The notes: generated by a model from the sequence alone, not told the origin. 64,000 nucleotides of DNA from Bifidobacterium simiiventris (GCF_019331715.1 NZ_JAHBBG010000006.1:1-64000), one strand, 5' to 3'. Shown: positions 1 through 8,994, counted from the stretch's first letter. Numbers and translations are program-made.

Positions 1-2
1 AC

Positions 3-203
3 CGCAACGACTTCAAAGGACTCGCGGAACTCGCCAAAGACCCCCGATTCCACCGCGGATACCTCATCTACACCGGCAATACGATCATGAAATGGACCGG
101 CAACCTATGGGCACTGCCCGTCACCGCACTATGGGACCCGACGGCCTTTCTCGATGAGATGGTCTGCGACGATCAGCAGACGGGACAGACGGGTGATCTG
201 TAG
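3..203 (+). CDS. C-terminal end of an ATPase-like protein (DUF4143 type), truncated by the window edge
   Basis: Only the last 66 codons are present, in the frame that opens at base 3 and stops at TAG 201-203. The residues read RNDFKGLAELAKDPRF and then GYLIYTGN and LWALPVTALW. This resembles the end of the DUF4143 domain found at the C-terminus of bacterial AAA-type ATP-binding proteins, where a short restriction-fold segment ends in a YxG..LPxxxLW pattern. The ATPase part lies outside the window, so the assignment is a family-level inference from a short tail. The next gene is on the opposite strand and converges on it. Confidence 0.5.
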   Translation, partial: RNDFKGLAELAKDPRFHRGYLIYTGNTIMKWTGNLWALPVTALWDPTAFLDEMVCDDQQTGQTGDL

Positions 204-262
204 TCAGGAGATCGGCGGCACGGCAAAAGTACCGTCTGCGAGCATCGTCGTACCGATATCAA

Positions 263-859
263 TCACCGGTACCGGCGCAGGGCGTGTTCGAGGATGGGGA
301 TGTGGATCATGAGCATGGAGCCGTAGCCGAGCAGGATCAACAGCGGGGCGACGCCGGGGAGGTAGATCACGCTGGCGATCAGCACGGCGGCGAAGATCAG
401 ATCGATCGTGATCATCGCGAGCGTGCAGCCGATGCTGCTCACGCCGATCACGTATGCATTCGCAAACGTTCTCATCACCGGATTCTCGAACCGCGCCTGC
501 AACGCGAACACCCACTCGAATCCGATCAGCCATAGGATCGTGAACGCGAACTTCGGCACCAGCAACGGCGTGATCTGCAGGACCACCCACGCATACGCCA
601 GCCCGCATCCCGCCGCCAGGAACGGCAGCCACAGCAGCGCGGCCTTGCCGAAGTTCGAACGGAACGCACGGAAATAATTCGCGGTCACGTGTCCCTCGCC
701 CTCCAGCGAGCGCCGCGCGGCGTCGGTGCCGGCGGTCACCGCCGCCCCGATCGTGATGATCGGCAGTCCGGCGATCACCATCAGGATATTGATCCAGATC
801 GCGTCGACCATGTCCGAAAGCCCCCGCATGAATCCGGAATCCGGCGAAAGAAAGCCCAC
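263..859 (-). CDS. DUF624 (YesL-like) membrane protein
   Basis: A 198-residue hydrophobic protein with about five predicted membrane segments, starting near residues 14-35 (IWINILMVIAGLPIITIGAA). The N-terminal signature GFLSPDSGFMRGLSDMVDAIWINILM and the length of about 200 residues fit DUF624. Members are usually found beside sugar ABC transporters or glycosidases, and their function is unknown. I chose the GTG at 859 because an AAAGGA ribosome site lies 7 bases upstream and the family N-terminus begins there; the frame stays open further upstream but without family-like sequence. The gene is divergent from the alpha-glucosidase, so the two may share a regulatory region. Confidence 0.75.
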   Translation of the reverse strand: MGFLSPDSGFMRGLSDMVDAIWINILMVIAGLPIITIGAAVTAGTDAARRSLEGEGHVTANYFRAFRSNFGKAALLWLPFLAAGCGLAYAWVVLQITPLLVPKFAFTILWLIGFEWVFALQARFENPVMRTFANAYVIGVSSIGCTLAMITIDLIFAAVLIASVIYLPGVAPLLILLGYGSMLMIHIPILEHALRRYR

Positions 860-999
860 GTCATCGTCCTTTCTGCACCGACTGCATACGTCGTCACACA
901 TGTCACGCACCGCAATCGTTCGCGATCGCAACCGACCGCGGTGTTCGTCGTTACGGCACGGCGCGACGCCGGCACCGCAACGCAGCCGTGCGCCACGTA

Positions 1000-1015
1000 A
1001 TGATATCGTTGTCAT
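1000..1015. promoter_or_regulatory. Possible LacI-type operator upstream of the alpha-glucosidase
   Basis: The 16-bp sequence ATGATATCGTTGTCAT is an imperfect palindrome (6 of 8 positions symmetric) lying 79 bp before the glucosidase start, in the divergent region shared with the DUF624 gene. LacI-family operators of bifidobacterial sugar genes have this general form. No adjacent regulator gene is seen, so the binding protein is unknown. Confidence 0.35.
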
Positions 1016-1093
1016 CAATACTAGCCGAACAGCCCCGCGCACAACGCACAACGCTCAACGCGCAACCCACGCAGGAAAGGAACGGATCGGCCC

Positions 1094-2893
1094 ATGACAG
1101 CGAACAATCTTCGCGACGACTGGTGGAAGCAGGCCGTCGTCTATCAGGTGTACCCGCGCAGTTTCAAGGACGTGAACGGCGACGGACTCGGCGACATCGC
1201 CGGCGTCACCGAAAAAATGCCGTATCTCAAGGAACTCGGTGTGGACGCGATCTGGCTCAGCCCGTTCTACCCGTCCGACCTGGCGGACGGCGGCTACGAC
1301 GTGATCGACTACCGCGACGTCGACCCGCGCCTCGGCACGATGGCCGACTTCGACGCGATGGCCGCCGCCGCGCACGAGGCCGGCATCAAGATCATCGTCG
1401 ACATCGTGCCGAACCACACGTCGAACAAGCACGAGCTGTTCCAGGCCGCCCTCGCCGCCGCGCCCGGTTCCCCCGAGCGCGACCGTTACATCTTCCGCGA
1501 AGGCCGCGGCCCGAACGGCGAACTGCCGCCGAACGACTGGCAGGCCATGTTCGGCGGCCCCGCGTGGGAGCGTGTGCCGGACGGCCAGTGGTACCTGCAC
1601 ATATTCACCAAGGAGCAGCCGGACGTCAACTGGAACAACCCCGACATCCACGCGGAGTTCATCAAGACGCTGCGGTTCTGGTCCGACCACGGCACCGACG
1701 GTTTCCGCATCGACGTGGCGCACGGCCTCGCCAAGGATCTCGAGTCCACGCCGCTCGCGGACATGCCGGCCAACACCGTGCAGGACGCGCTGTGCCACGA
1801 CGGCACCAGCCCGCTGTGGGACCGCCCCGAGGTGCACGACATCTACCATGAGTGGCGCGAGGTGTTCAACGAGTACGATCCACCACGGTTCGCGGTCGGC
1901 GAGGCATGGGTCGTGCCCGAACACCAGCACCTGTACGCGAGCACCAGCGAACTGGGCCAGGTGTTCAACTTCGAGTTCGCGAAGGCCAACTGGGAGGCCG
2001 GCGAGTTCCGTGCGGCCATCGCGGAAGGGTTGGCGTCGGCGGCCGAAACCAACGGTTCGACGACCACGTGGGTGATGAACAATCACGACGTGCCGCGCAG
2101 CGTATCGCGCTACGGCTTGCCGCAGGTCGCGCGAGCGCCGTATCACCAGATCGCGCACGACTGGCTGCTGCGCAACGGCTGCTCGTATGAGGAGGACCGT
2201 GCGCTGGGCGAGCGCCGCGCCCGCGCCGCCATAATGATGGAGATGGGCCTGCCCGGTTCGGTGTATGTCTACCAGGGCGAGGAGCTTGGTCTGCCGGAGG
2301 TCGCGGACATTCCGTGGGATCGGCTGGAGGACCCGACGCCGTTCAACACGCTGCGCAACTTCACCGACAAGGGCCGCGACGGTTGCCGCGTGCCGCTACC
2401 GTGGTCGGCCGCGGACATGCCGGCAGTGGCATCGTGGTCGACGGGGCTGCCGCACGAGTTCGGTACGGGGGCATCGTTCGGCTTCTCGCCGTCCGTGCAG
2501 ACCGGTGCCGGCACGACGGTGAGCGGCGAGGCCGCAGCCGATCCGCACCTGCCGCAGCCGTTGTGGTTCAAGGATTACGCGGCCGACGTCGAGGCCGCGG
2601 ACGACGGGTCGATGCTGAACCTGTACCGCCGCGTGATGGCGTTGCGCGCGCAGCTGCTGACCGCGACCGGTGACGCCGATTCGTTCGACTGGCTCGATCT
2701 TGGCGACGACGTGATCGCCTATTCGCGTCCGTCCGCCGACGATGACGCGCGTACATTCGTGTCCGTCACCAACTTCGGTTCCGATCCGGTGGTGTTGGCC
2801 GAGGCCGTGGCCGGCGGCGAGGTGATCCTCTCCTCTGTCGAGCTGCCGGACGGCATGCTGCCCGCGGATGCGACCGCCTGGCTGCTCCGGTAG
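1094..2893 (+). CDS. Alpha-glucosidase / oligo-1,6-glucosidase, GH13 family
   Basis: A 599-residue cytoplasmic glycoside hydrolase that cleaves terminal alpha-glucosyl residues from oligosaccharides such as maltose, isomaltose or sucrose-type substrates. The N-terminal motif WWKQAVVYQVYPRSFKD and the region DIVPNHTS mark the GH13 barrel. The catalytic triad is visible: nucleophile Asp207 in GFRIDVAHG, acid/base Glu270 in GEAWVVPE, and transition-state stabiliser Asp332 in NNHDVPR. The C-terminal beta domain follows at about residues 500-599. There is no signal peptide. Length and sequence match bifidobacterial AglA/AglB-type enzymes (GH13 subfamily 30/31-like). Exact substrate preference cannot be read from the sequence. 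The ATG follows AGGAAAGGA with a rather long spacer. Confidence 0.92.
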   Translation: MTANNLRDDWWKQAVVYQVYPRSFKDVNGDGLGDIAGVTEKMPYLKELGVDAIWLSPFYPSDLADGGYDVIDYRDVDPRLGTMADFDAMAAAAHEAGIKIIVDIVPNHTSNKHELFQAALAAAPGSPERDRYIFREGRGPNGELPPNDWQAMFGGPAWERVPDGQWYLHIFTKEQPDVNWNNPDIHAEFIKTLRFWSDHGTDGFRIDVAHGLAKDLESTPLADMPANTVQDALCHDGTSPLWDRPEVHDIYHEWREVFNEYDPPRFAVGEAWVVPEHQHLYASTSELGQVFNFEFAKANWEAGEFRAAIAEGLASAAETNGSTTTWVMNNHDVPRSVSRYGLPQVARAPYHQIAHDWLLRNGCSYEEDRALGERRARAAIMMEMGLPGSVYVYQGEELGLPEVADIPWDRLEDPTPFNTLRNFTDKGRDGCRVPLPWSAADMPAVASWSTGLPHEFGTGASFGFSPSVQTGAGTTVSGEAAADPHLPQPLWFKDYAADVEAADDGSMLNLYRRVMALRAQLLTATGDADSFDWLDLGDDVIAYSRPSADDDARTFVSVTNFGSDPVVLAEAVAGGEVILSSVELPDGMLPADATAWLLR

Positions 2894-2958
2894 CTCACGG
2901 CAGTCACCGGAGCCGAACCGGCGGCATATCGCCGGAATGCGGGAAGTCCGCACGCCCG

Positions 2959-2998
2959 GGACGTTGGAAATCCGCACGACCACGGCATTCCAACGTCC
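2959..2998. terminator. Hairpin after the alpha-glucosidase
   Basis: GGACGTTGGAA (2959-2969) is perfectly inverted at 2988-2998 around an 18-nt loop, 65 bp after the glucosidase stop. No clear T-run follows, so it may act together with the next, larger hairpin. Confidence 0.5.
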
Positions 2999-3035
2999 TA
3001 TCCTTCGGTTCCCGACGCGTAACCGATACATATGA

Positions 3036-3087
3036 ATATGACAGTGGCTCTTGCGTGAACGATCTCACGCAAGAGCCACTGTCATAT
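3036..3087. terminator. Long perfect inverted repeat between convergent genes
   Basis: Two perfect 23-bp arms (3036-3058 and 3065-3087, beginning ATATGACAGTGGCTC) with a 6-nt loop ACGATC lie between the convergent glucosidase and galE genes. There is no T-run on either side. Long perfect hairpins of this kind recur between convergent genes in this window and most simply act as bidirectional terminators. Confidence 0.65.
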
Positions 3088-3199
3088 GGTCGTCGATCAG
3101 CCGGCAGGTCAGTCGACCGGTTCACCGACCGTCGTCATTGTCGACCGCAATCGATCACTTTCGATCATCCGGCCTGCCGATCCGCCGCAGCGGACCGAC

Positions 3200-4222
3200 T
3201 CACTCGGCGTCGCGGTAGCCGTTCGGGTTCTTGGTCTGCCAGTTCATCGAGGACGCGGCCATGTCGTCGATGCCCAGCTCGGCCTTCCAGCCCAGCTCGC
3301 GCTCGGCCTTGGACGAGTCGGCGTAGCACGCGGCGATGTCGCCGGGGCGGCGCGGCACGATCACGTACGGGATCTCGTGGCCGGCGGCCTTCTCGTACGC
3401 CTTGATGACCTGCAGCACGGAGTAGCCGTGGCCGGTGCCGAGGTTGTAGGTGAACACGCCCGGCTTGTCGATCTTGCCGATGACCGCGACGTGGCCCTTG
3501 GCGAGGTCGACGACGTGGATGTAGTCGCGCACGCCGGTGCCGTCGGGGGTGTCGTAGTCGTCGCCCATGACCTGCACGGCCTTGAGCTCGCCGATGGCGA
3601 CCTTGGCGACGTACGGGGTGAGGTTGGCCGGGATGCCCTTCGGGTCCTCGCCGATGAGTCCGGACGGATGCGCGCCGACCGGGTTGAAGTAGCGCAGGAT
3701 GACGACGGTCCACGAATCGTCGGCCACATGCACGTCGCGCAGGATCTGCTCCTCGAACAGCTTGGTGGTGCCGTACGGGTTGGTGGTGCCGCCGGTCGGG
3801 GTCTCCTCGGTGATCGGCAGCTCCTTCGGGGTGCCGTACACGGTGGCGGACGAGGAGAAGATGATCTTCTTCACGTCGTGCTTGCGCATGACCTTGAGCA
3901 GCACGATGGTGCTGTTGAGGTTGTTGTCGTAGTACTCGATCGGCTTGGCGACGGACTCGCCGACCGACTTGAGGGATGCGAAGTGGATGACCCAGTCGAT
4001 GTGGTTCTCGGCGAAGACCTTGTCCATAAAGGCCTCGTCGCGCACGTCGCCCTCGTATGCCTTGACCTTCTTGCCGGTGATCTCCTCGACGCGCTCGAGC
4101 GACTTCGGGGAGGAGTTGCAGTAGTTGTCGACGCAGACGACGTCGTAGCCCTGCTCAAGCAGTTCGACGTCGGTGTGCGAACCGATGTATCCGGCACCGC
4201 CGGTGACCAGAATGGTCGTCAT
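3200..4222 (-). CDS. galE: UDP-glucose 4-epimerase
   Basis: A 340-residue enzyme that interconverts UDP-glucose and UDP-galactose (and often the GlcNAc/GalNAc forms) using bound NAD, in the Leloir pathway. The Rossmann motif GGAGYIG is at residues 8-14, and the short-chain dehydrogenase catalytic set is present as Ser125 region (FSSSATVYG), Tyr150 and Lys154 (PYGTTK). RYFNPVGAHPSGLIGEDP and YNLGTGHGYSVL are standard GalE signatures. The ATG at 4222 follows an AAGGAG site. It is transcribed away from the U32 gene and converges on the alpha-glucosidase. No other galactose genes lie beside it here. Confidence 0.96.
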   Translation of the reverse strand: MTTILVTGGAGYIGSHTDVELLEQGYDVVCVDNYCNSSPKSLERVEEITGKKVKAYEGDVRDEAFMDKVFAENHIDWVIHFASLKSVGESVAKPIEYYDNNLNSTIVLLKVMRKHDVKKIIFSSSATVYGTPKELPITEETPTGGTTNPYGTTKLFEEQILRDVHVADDSWTVVILRYFNPVGAHPSGLIGEDPKGIPANLTPYVAKVAIGELKAVQVMGDDYDTPDGTGVRDYIHVVDLAKGHVAVIGKIDKPGVFTYNLGTGHGYSVLQVIKAYEKAAGHEIPYVIVPRRPGDIAACYADSSKAERELGWKAELGIDDMAASSMNWQTKNPNGYRDAE

Positions 4223-4325
4223 GATAGTCTCCTTGTATCCATGTCGGGACTCGCGGAATGTCCTGCGACGGCACGTCACAGCACCGTTTTCACGGCGTCG
4301 CCGCATCGTCCCAGCTCCGTCATCC

Positions 4326-4354
4326 AGTATATCACGACGGAACATTTTCAACCA
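4326..4354 (-). promoter_or_regulatory. Probable galE promoter
   Basis: Reading the minus strand, TGGTTG (4354-4349), a 17-bp spacer and TATACT (4331-4326) form a sigma-70-like promoter about 100 bp upstream of galE. The rest of the gap up to 4510 is low-complexity CCGCCATCC-like sequence with no visible gene. Confidence 0.45.
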
Positions 4355-4510
4355 CGTTCTACCAAAAACGCACAAAAAATATCGCGAGATCGAACGCGCG
4401 GCATGCGACCGGCATACGCCGCCATCGCGGCCGTCCGCCGCCATCCGCGACCGCCCACAACCATCCGCCGCCATCCCATCGCCGCAGATCGGACCGTACC
4501 GGTTCCCGTC

Positions 4511-4516
4511 TACACT
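4511..4516 (+). promoter_or_regulatory. -10 box TACACT of a likely leaderless promoter
   Basis: TACACT is followed by only six bases (GGTCTG) before the GTG start of the U32 gene at 4523, so transcription would begin at or next to the start codon. No ribosome-binding site is visible. The same arrangement (TCTACACTGGT then start codon) occurs before the CYTH-like gene at 30499. Confidence 0.55.
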
Positions 4517-4522
4517 GGTCTG

Positions 4523-6196
4523 GTGCTTATTGACGAATCGACTGCTTCCCTGACCCCTGCGACCGGCCCGACCGGCACGCCCCGGCTGCCGCGCCGCCAC
4601 AAGCCCGAAGTGCTCGCGCCCGCCGGCAACCTGCGCGGACTGAAGACCGCGGTGGACTTCGGCGCGGACGCCGTCTACTGCGGCGGCAAGGCGTTCGGTA
4701 TGCGCTCCGCCCCGAAGAACCTGAGCTTGGCGGACTTCGAAGAGGGCGCGCGCTACGCCCACGAACGCGGGGCGCGCGTATACGTGACGCTCAACGTGCT
4801 GCCGCGCAACGCCGAGGTCGAGGCGATGCGCGAATACATCGGCCAGCTCAAGGACACCGGCATCGACGCGATGATCGTCACCGACATCGGCGTGATGATG
4901 ATGGCGCACCAGATCGCGCCCGACGTGGAATTACACGTCTCCACGCAGGCCGGCGTGACCAACTACGGCGCGGCGCAGGCGCTCTACGAGTTCGGCGCGC
5001 GCCGCGTCGTACTCGCCCGCGAGATGGATCTGCAGGCCGTGCGCGACATCCGCGCGCGCATCCCCGACGACATGGACATCGAATGCTTCGTGCACGGCGC
5101 GATGTGCATGGCGTTCTCCGGCCGTTGCCTGTTCTCCAACTACCTGACCGGCCGCGACGGCAACCACGGCGAATGCGCGCAGCCGTGCCGCTGGAAGTAT
5201 TCGATCGTCGAGGAGAAGCGGCCCGGGCAGTACTTCCCGATCGAGCAGACCTCGGAAGGCGCGTACCTGTTCAATTCACAGGACATGTGCATGCTCGACC
5301 ACATCGATGACCTGATCGATTCGGGCGCGACGAGCCTGAAGATCGAGGGCCGGTCGAAGTCGGCGTATTACATCGCGGCGATGACGAACGCATACAAAAT
5401 TGCGGTGAACGAGTACATGGTGCAGCGCGGGTTCGAGGATGCCTCCGGCGCGGTGTTGAAGCCGTTCCGCGACCGCGTGGTACGGCCGGACGACCCGGAT
5501 TTCACAGAGGTCGCGGACGATGCGATCGAGCGCAATGCGGATAAGGCGTTCGCGGGCATGCCGGGCGGTGACATGGGACTCGAATTCGGCGGAAATGCGG
5601 ATGAAGCGGGCGAGAACGCGAATAACGCGCCGGCAGTTGAGGACGCGGCGGCTCGAGCGGCCGGCGGCTCGCAGCTTGACGACCTGAGCTATCGCGCCCG
5701 CAGCGCGCGTCGCAAGTCGAACACGGCCGAAGAGGTGCTGCCCGAGGGCTGGCATCACGCGCGGGTGCGCCCGGCCGAACCGGTCAAGCTGCCCGACTGG
5801 CTGCTCGAGGAGCCCGACAAGGTCGCGCACCGCGACTATTCGACCGGCTTCTACTATCCGGAGCACAAGGTGAGCCAGAACACCGACCGTTCCGCGTATT
5901 TCCGCGCGTGGATGGTGGTGGGCGAGGTACTCGACTGGACACCGGACGAGGGCGGCCGAGTGACGCTGATGAGCCGCAACAAGATCGAGGCCGGCCAGGA
6001 GATCGAATTCCTGCTGCCGGGCGAGCGCCCGTTCGCCTACACCGTGCCGGCGGGCGGGTTCCGTGACGCGGACGGCCATTGGGTCGAATCGATCAACAAT
6101 CCGGCTCACGTGTTCTCGATGCCGTGCCCGCATCCGGTGCCGCACAACGCCGCGATCCGTTCCCGCACCAAGAAGCCGACGCTCAAGGCGGAGTAA
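4523..6196 (+). CDS. U32 family protein (peptidase U32 / TrhP-like tRNA hydroxylation family)
   Basis: A 557-residue cytoplasmic protein. The N-terminal half carries the U32 signature PEVLAPAGNLRGLKTAVDFGADAVY and a cysteine cluster (CFVHGAMCMAFSGRC then CAQPCRWKYS), which in this family is linked to an iron-sulfur cluster. Characterised relatives (E. coli TrhP/TrhO-type, RlhA) act in prephenate-dependent RNA hydroxylation, and older annotation calls them proteases. Between about residues 330 and 430 there is an acidic, alanine-rich insertion. The C-terminal beta domain ends in FSMPCPHPVP. I chose GTG 4523 because conserved sequence begins soon after it and a TACACT box sits just upstream. 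The frame is open further upstream, but that part has no family resemblance. Confidence 0.8.
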   Translation: MLIDESTASLTPATGPTGTPRLPRRHKPEVLAPAGNLRGLKTAVDFGADAVYCGGKAFGMRSAPKNLSLADFEEGARYAHERGARVYVTLNVLPRNAEVEAMREYIGQLKDTGIDAMIVTDIGVMMMAHQIAPDVELHVSTQAGVTNYGAAQALYEFGARRVVLAREMDLQAVRDIRARIPDDMDIECFVHGAMCMAFSGRCLFSNYLTGRDGNHGECAQPCRWKYSIVEEKRPGQYFPIEQTSEGAYLFNSQDMCMLDHIDDLIDSGATSLKIEGRSKSAYYIAAMTNAYKIAVNEYMVQRGFEDASGAVLKPFRDRVVRPDDPDFTEVADDAIERNADKAFAGMPGGDMGLEFGGNADEAGENANNAPAVEDAAARAAGGSQLDDLSYRARSARRKSNTAEEVLPEGWHHARVRPAEPVKLPDWLLEEPDKVAHRDYSTGFYYPEHKVSQNTDRSAYFRAWMVVGEVLDWTPDEGGRVTLMSRNKIEAGQEIEFLLPGERPFAYTVPAGGFRDADGHWVESINNPAHVFSMPCPHPVPHNAAIRSRTKKPTLKAE

Positions 6197-6250
6197 GCAG
6201 TACCGCACCCGCCCGAACCCTTCCGACGAACGGTCCCCAGATCACGCGAT

Positions 6251-6399
6251 CGGCACAAACGTACACCGGCATCGTCTCCGTGTACGTTTGTGCCGGAACC
6301 TTCTGCACAAACGTACGGCAACGGCATTTATATGTACGTTCGTGCAGATGGTTTCGGCACGAACGTACACCGAGGGACCATTCCTGTACGTTTGTGCCG
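6251..6399. repeat. Three tandem 52-bp hairpin units between convergent genes
   Basis: Three hairpins start at 6251, 6303 and 6355, a strict 52-bp period. The first has perfect 16-bp arms (CGGCACAAACGTACAC, 6251-6266 and 6280-6295). The second (6303-6316/6334-6347) and third (6355-6369/6385-6399) have one G-T pair each. All share GCACRAACGTAC. They fill the space between the convergent U32 and LysE-type genes and probably terminate both. Confidence 0.75.
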
Positions 6400-6420
6400 T
6401 CGGGGTTGCAGGCGCCCCCC

Positions 6421-7101
6421 TCAGAGCACGGAAAGAGCGAAGTCGGCGAGGAGCTTGACGCCGTACAGGGCGATGACGCCGCCGCACACGCGGTTGAGCA
6501 CGGCGATGATCTTCGGGCTGAACCTGTGCGCGAAGGCGTTGATGACGAGAGTGAGGGTCAGGAACCACAGCACGGACGCGGTTTCCACGCCGGTGATGAA
6601 CGGGGTGGATTCCTGCGCGCTCAAGGTGGCGCTGAATGCGCCGAGCATCAACGTGCCGTCGATGATGGCCTGCGGGTTAAACCACGTGACCGCGCACGCG
6701 GTACCGATCGTGTCAAGCAATCCACGCACGCCAAGGTGCCTGGCCGGCGCTACGGAAGCTCCCGCAACGCCATGGGCGGACGACGCCGACGCAGATGCCG
6801 ACGCGGGCGACTCGACGGCCGCCTTCTTCGGAAACACCAGTCCGAGCCCGATCTTCACCACAACCAGTCCCCCGACACCGAGCACAACGGTCTGCAACGC
6901 CGGATGCGCCTGCATGAGCGCGCCCACACCGAAGAAGCAGGACAGCGACAACGCCATATCGAAGCAGATGACGATGAGTGCGGTGATAAGCGCATTGCGA
7001 CGCGTGCGGGTGAGCGCCGAATTGATGACGAACAGGTTCTGCATGCCGATCGGCGCGATGTACGCCAATCCCATCGTCAGCCCTTGCAGATAGAACCCCA
7101 T
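6421..7101 (-). CDS. LysE/RhtB-family amino-acid exporter
   Basis: A 226-residue inner-membrane protein with about six predicted membrane helices. The start GFYLQGLTMGLAYIAPIGMQNLFVINSAL matches the LysE-type transporter N-terminus, where PIGMQN is the conserved motif, and WFNPQAIIDG is the second LysE signature. Family members export basic amino acids or similar solutes driven by the membrane potential. A Ser/Ala-rich loop lies at about residues 100-120. ATG 7101 follows an AAGGAG site 8 bases upstream. The gene is divergent from a MocR-type regulator, which probably controls it. The substrate is not determined by sequence. Confidence 0.85.
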   Translation of the reverse strand: MGFYLQGLTMGLAYIAPIGMQNLFVINSALTRTRRNALITALIVICFDMALSLSCFFGVGALMQAHPALQTVVLGVGGLVVVKIGLGLVFPKKAAVESPASASASASSAHGVAGASVAPARHLGVRGLLDTIGTACAVTWFNPQAIIDGTLMLGAFSATLSAQESTPFITGVETASVLWFLTLTLVINAFAHRFSPKIIAVLNRVCGGVIALYGVKLLADFALSVL

Positions 7102-7148
7102 GCCCGTCGCTCCTTGCATTCGTCACGCATGCCGCACGCAGTCAGCCA

Positions 7149-7198
7149 ATCCGGTTTGGCTGGCTCATATACACCCAGCCAAATCAACCAAACCGGAT
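7149..7198. promoter_or_regulatory. Nested inverted repeats in the LysE/MocR divergent promoter region
   Basis: ATCCGGTTTGG (7149-7159) is inverted perfectly at 7188-7198, and inside it TTGGCTGG (7156-7163) is inverted at 7175-7182. A further CCAGCCAA copy is at 7262-7269 and a related CCAACCAAACC near 7287. Repeated half-sites of this type between a MocR-family regulator and its divergent target are the expected binding arrangement. The assignment to that regulator is inference. The remaining gap holds no gene. Confidence 0.6.
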
Positions 7199-7419
7199 CA
7201 GCAAAACCACTGATTTCATAACAGCCACCCTGTATTCTACGAACGCGACTACAATCGGCAACCAGCCAAACATTCATCGCCAACACCAACCAAACCACGC
7301 GTGCGGCCTATCGGCCGAGCACCGGCGTCACCATTGCGAGACGCACAGGGCCGGCACGGAAGGATGCGACCGGCGAACGGCCAACATCACATAGGCACCC
7401 CGCAGAATCGAGCCAACCC

Positions 7420-8994
7420 ATGCCCCGTACCGCACCACTCGTCATCGACTGGCAACCCGACCGCACCTCACCAACGCCCGTCACCGAGCAGATCGTGGAC
7501 TACATGTGCCGCCGAATTTCCAGCGGCGCATGGCCGATCGGATCGCGGCTGCCGTCGCAGCGAACGTTGGCGGAACAGTTCCACGTGAACCGCTCCACCG
7601 TGATCGCCGCGATCAACGAACTGGCCGACTACGGCATCGTCGAGGGACTGCACGGCGCGGGCACGCGCATCGTGAGCAACACGTGGTCGCTGATGCTGCC
7701 CGGTGCGCCCGATTGGGCCGACTACGTGTCGTCCGGCTTCTTCAAGGCGAACAACGCGACGATCCAGACCATCAACCGCATGGAGTTCGCGCCCGGCATC
7801 ACGCGCCTCGGCACGGGCGAGCTCGATCCTCGCCTGTTCCCGCGCGACATGTGGCGGCGCGTGGCCGGCGAAGCCGCGGACGAGATCGATTCGATCGGCT
7901 ACCCCGCGCCGGAAGGCATGCCCGTACTGCGCGAGGCGATCGCCGCGCATATGCGCGCGACCGGTATCGATTGCGATGCCGAGCAGATTCTCGTGACTTC
8001 GGGCGCGTTGCAGGCGTTGCAAATGATTTCAGTGAGCCTGTTATCAGCCGGATCGACGGTGATCGCGGAGGCACCGAGCTACATCAAGTCGTTGCAGGTG
8101 TTCCAGTCGGCGGGAATGCGGCTGGCCGGCGTTCCGATGGACGACGACGGACTGGACGTCGCAGCGTTGCGCGGGATGCTGAACGATACGACGACCGCGC
8201 ATGAAGTCGACGGGACCGTTCCGACGGCCGTGTTGACGCCGCGCTTCGGCCGGAAGGACGTGCGACCCGGCAATGCGGTGCTGTATACGATCCCGACGAA
8301 CCATAATCCGACCGGCATCACGATGAGCGAGGTGCGGCGGCGCGAGCTGATCGACTGCTGCGTGGCGAACCGGTTGCCGATCATCGAGGACGGCGCGTAT
8401 CAGGATCTGTATTTTGGCGACGGCGACGGCCATAGCGACGCGAACAACGCCGCGGGCGCCCCCACGCCGCTCAAATCGTTGGACAAGACCGGCATGGTGA
8501 TCACGTTGGGCAGCGCGTCGAAGACGCTCGCGCCGGGGTTGCGCATCGGCTGGATCGTGGCCGACCGTTCGATCGTGCACCGTCTGGCGGATGTGAAGAT
8601 GCAGATGGATTACGGCGCGAGCGTGCTCAGCCAGTGGGTGTACGCGAGGTTTCTGACGAGCGGATTGTATGACGAATATTTGGACGGGCTGAAGCGCGAG
8701 CTGCGGCGGCGGCGCGATGCGGCGGTCGAGACGCTGGATCGGCTGTTCGGCGGACGCGCGCATTGGACGGTGCCGCAGGGAGGATTTTATATATGGCTGA
8801 CGTTCGATCAGCCGGTGAAGATCGGCCGACTGTTCCAGCTGGCGTTGGATCGTGGGGTGCTGCTTAATCCGGGCGATATCTATGACTTCGAGGGCGACAA
8901 TTCGCTGCGCCTGAGTTATTCGTACACCACACCCGAGGAGTTCGCGCGGGCGGCGGCGACGTTGGCCGCCACCGCCCGCGAAGTAGGGGCGTGA
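7420..8994 (+). CDS. MocR/PdxR-type transcription regulator (GntR HTH fused to an aminotransferase domain)
   Basis: A 524-residue two-domain regulator. Residues about 15-85 are a GntR-type winged helix (PSQRTLAEQFHVNRSTV then GAGTRIVSN). Residues about 120-520 are a fold-type I aminotransferase domain with IPTNHNPTGITMS and the PLP lysine in GSASKTLAPGLRIGW. MocR proteins bind PLP or a PLP-amino-acid adduct and usually regulate a divergent neighbour, here the LysE-type exporter. No good ribosome site precedes ATG 7420, so the start is chosen by homology of the N-terminus. Effector and regulon are unknown. Confidence 0.88.
   Translation: MPRTAPLVIDWQPDRTSPTPVTEQIVDYMCRRISSGAWPIGSRLPSQRTLAEQFHVNRSTVIAAINELADYGIVEGLHGAGTRIVSNTWSLMLPGAPDWADYVSSGFFKANNATIQTINRMEFAPGITRLGTGELDPRLFPRDMWRRVAGEAADEIDSIGYPAPEGMPVLREAIAAHMRATGIDCDAEQILVTSGALQALQMISVSLLSAGSTVIAEAPSYIKSLQVFQSAGMRLAGVPMDDDGLDVAALRGMLNDTTTAHEVDGTVPTAVLTPRFGRKDVRPGNAVLYTIPTNHNPTGITMSEVRRRELIDCCVANRLPIIEDGAYQDLYFGDGDGHSDANNAAGAPTPLKSLDKTGMVITLGSASKTLAPGLRIGWIVADRSIVHRLADVKMQMDYGASVLSQWVYARFLTSGLYDEYLDGLKRELRRRRDAAVETLDRLFGGRAHWTVPQGGFYIWLTFDQPVKIGRLFQLALDRGVLLNPGDIYDFEGDNSLRLSYSYTTPEEFARAAATLAATAREVGA

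Noticed and set aside
3086..4522. Long in-frame extension upstream of the U32 protein
   Set aside because: It runs antisense through galE and has no family similarity; a promoter box lies immediately before GTG 4523.
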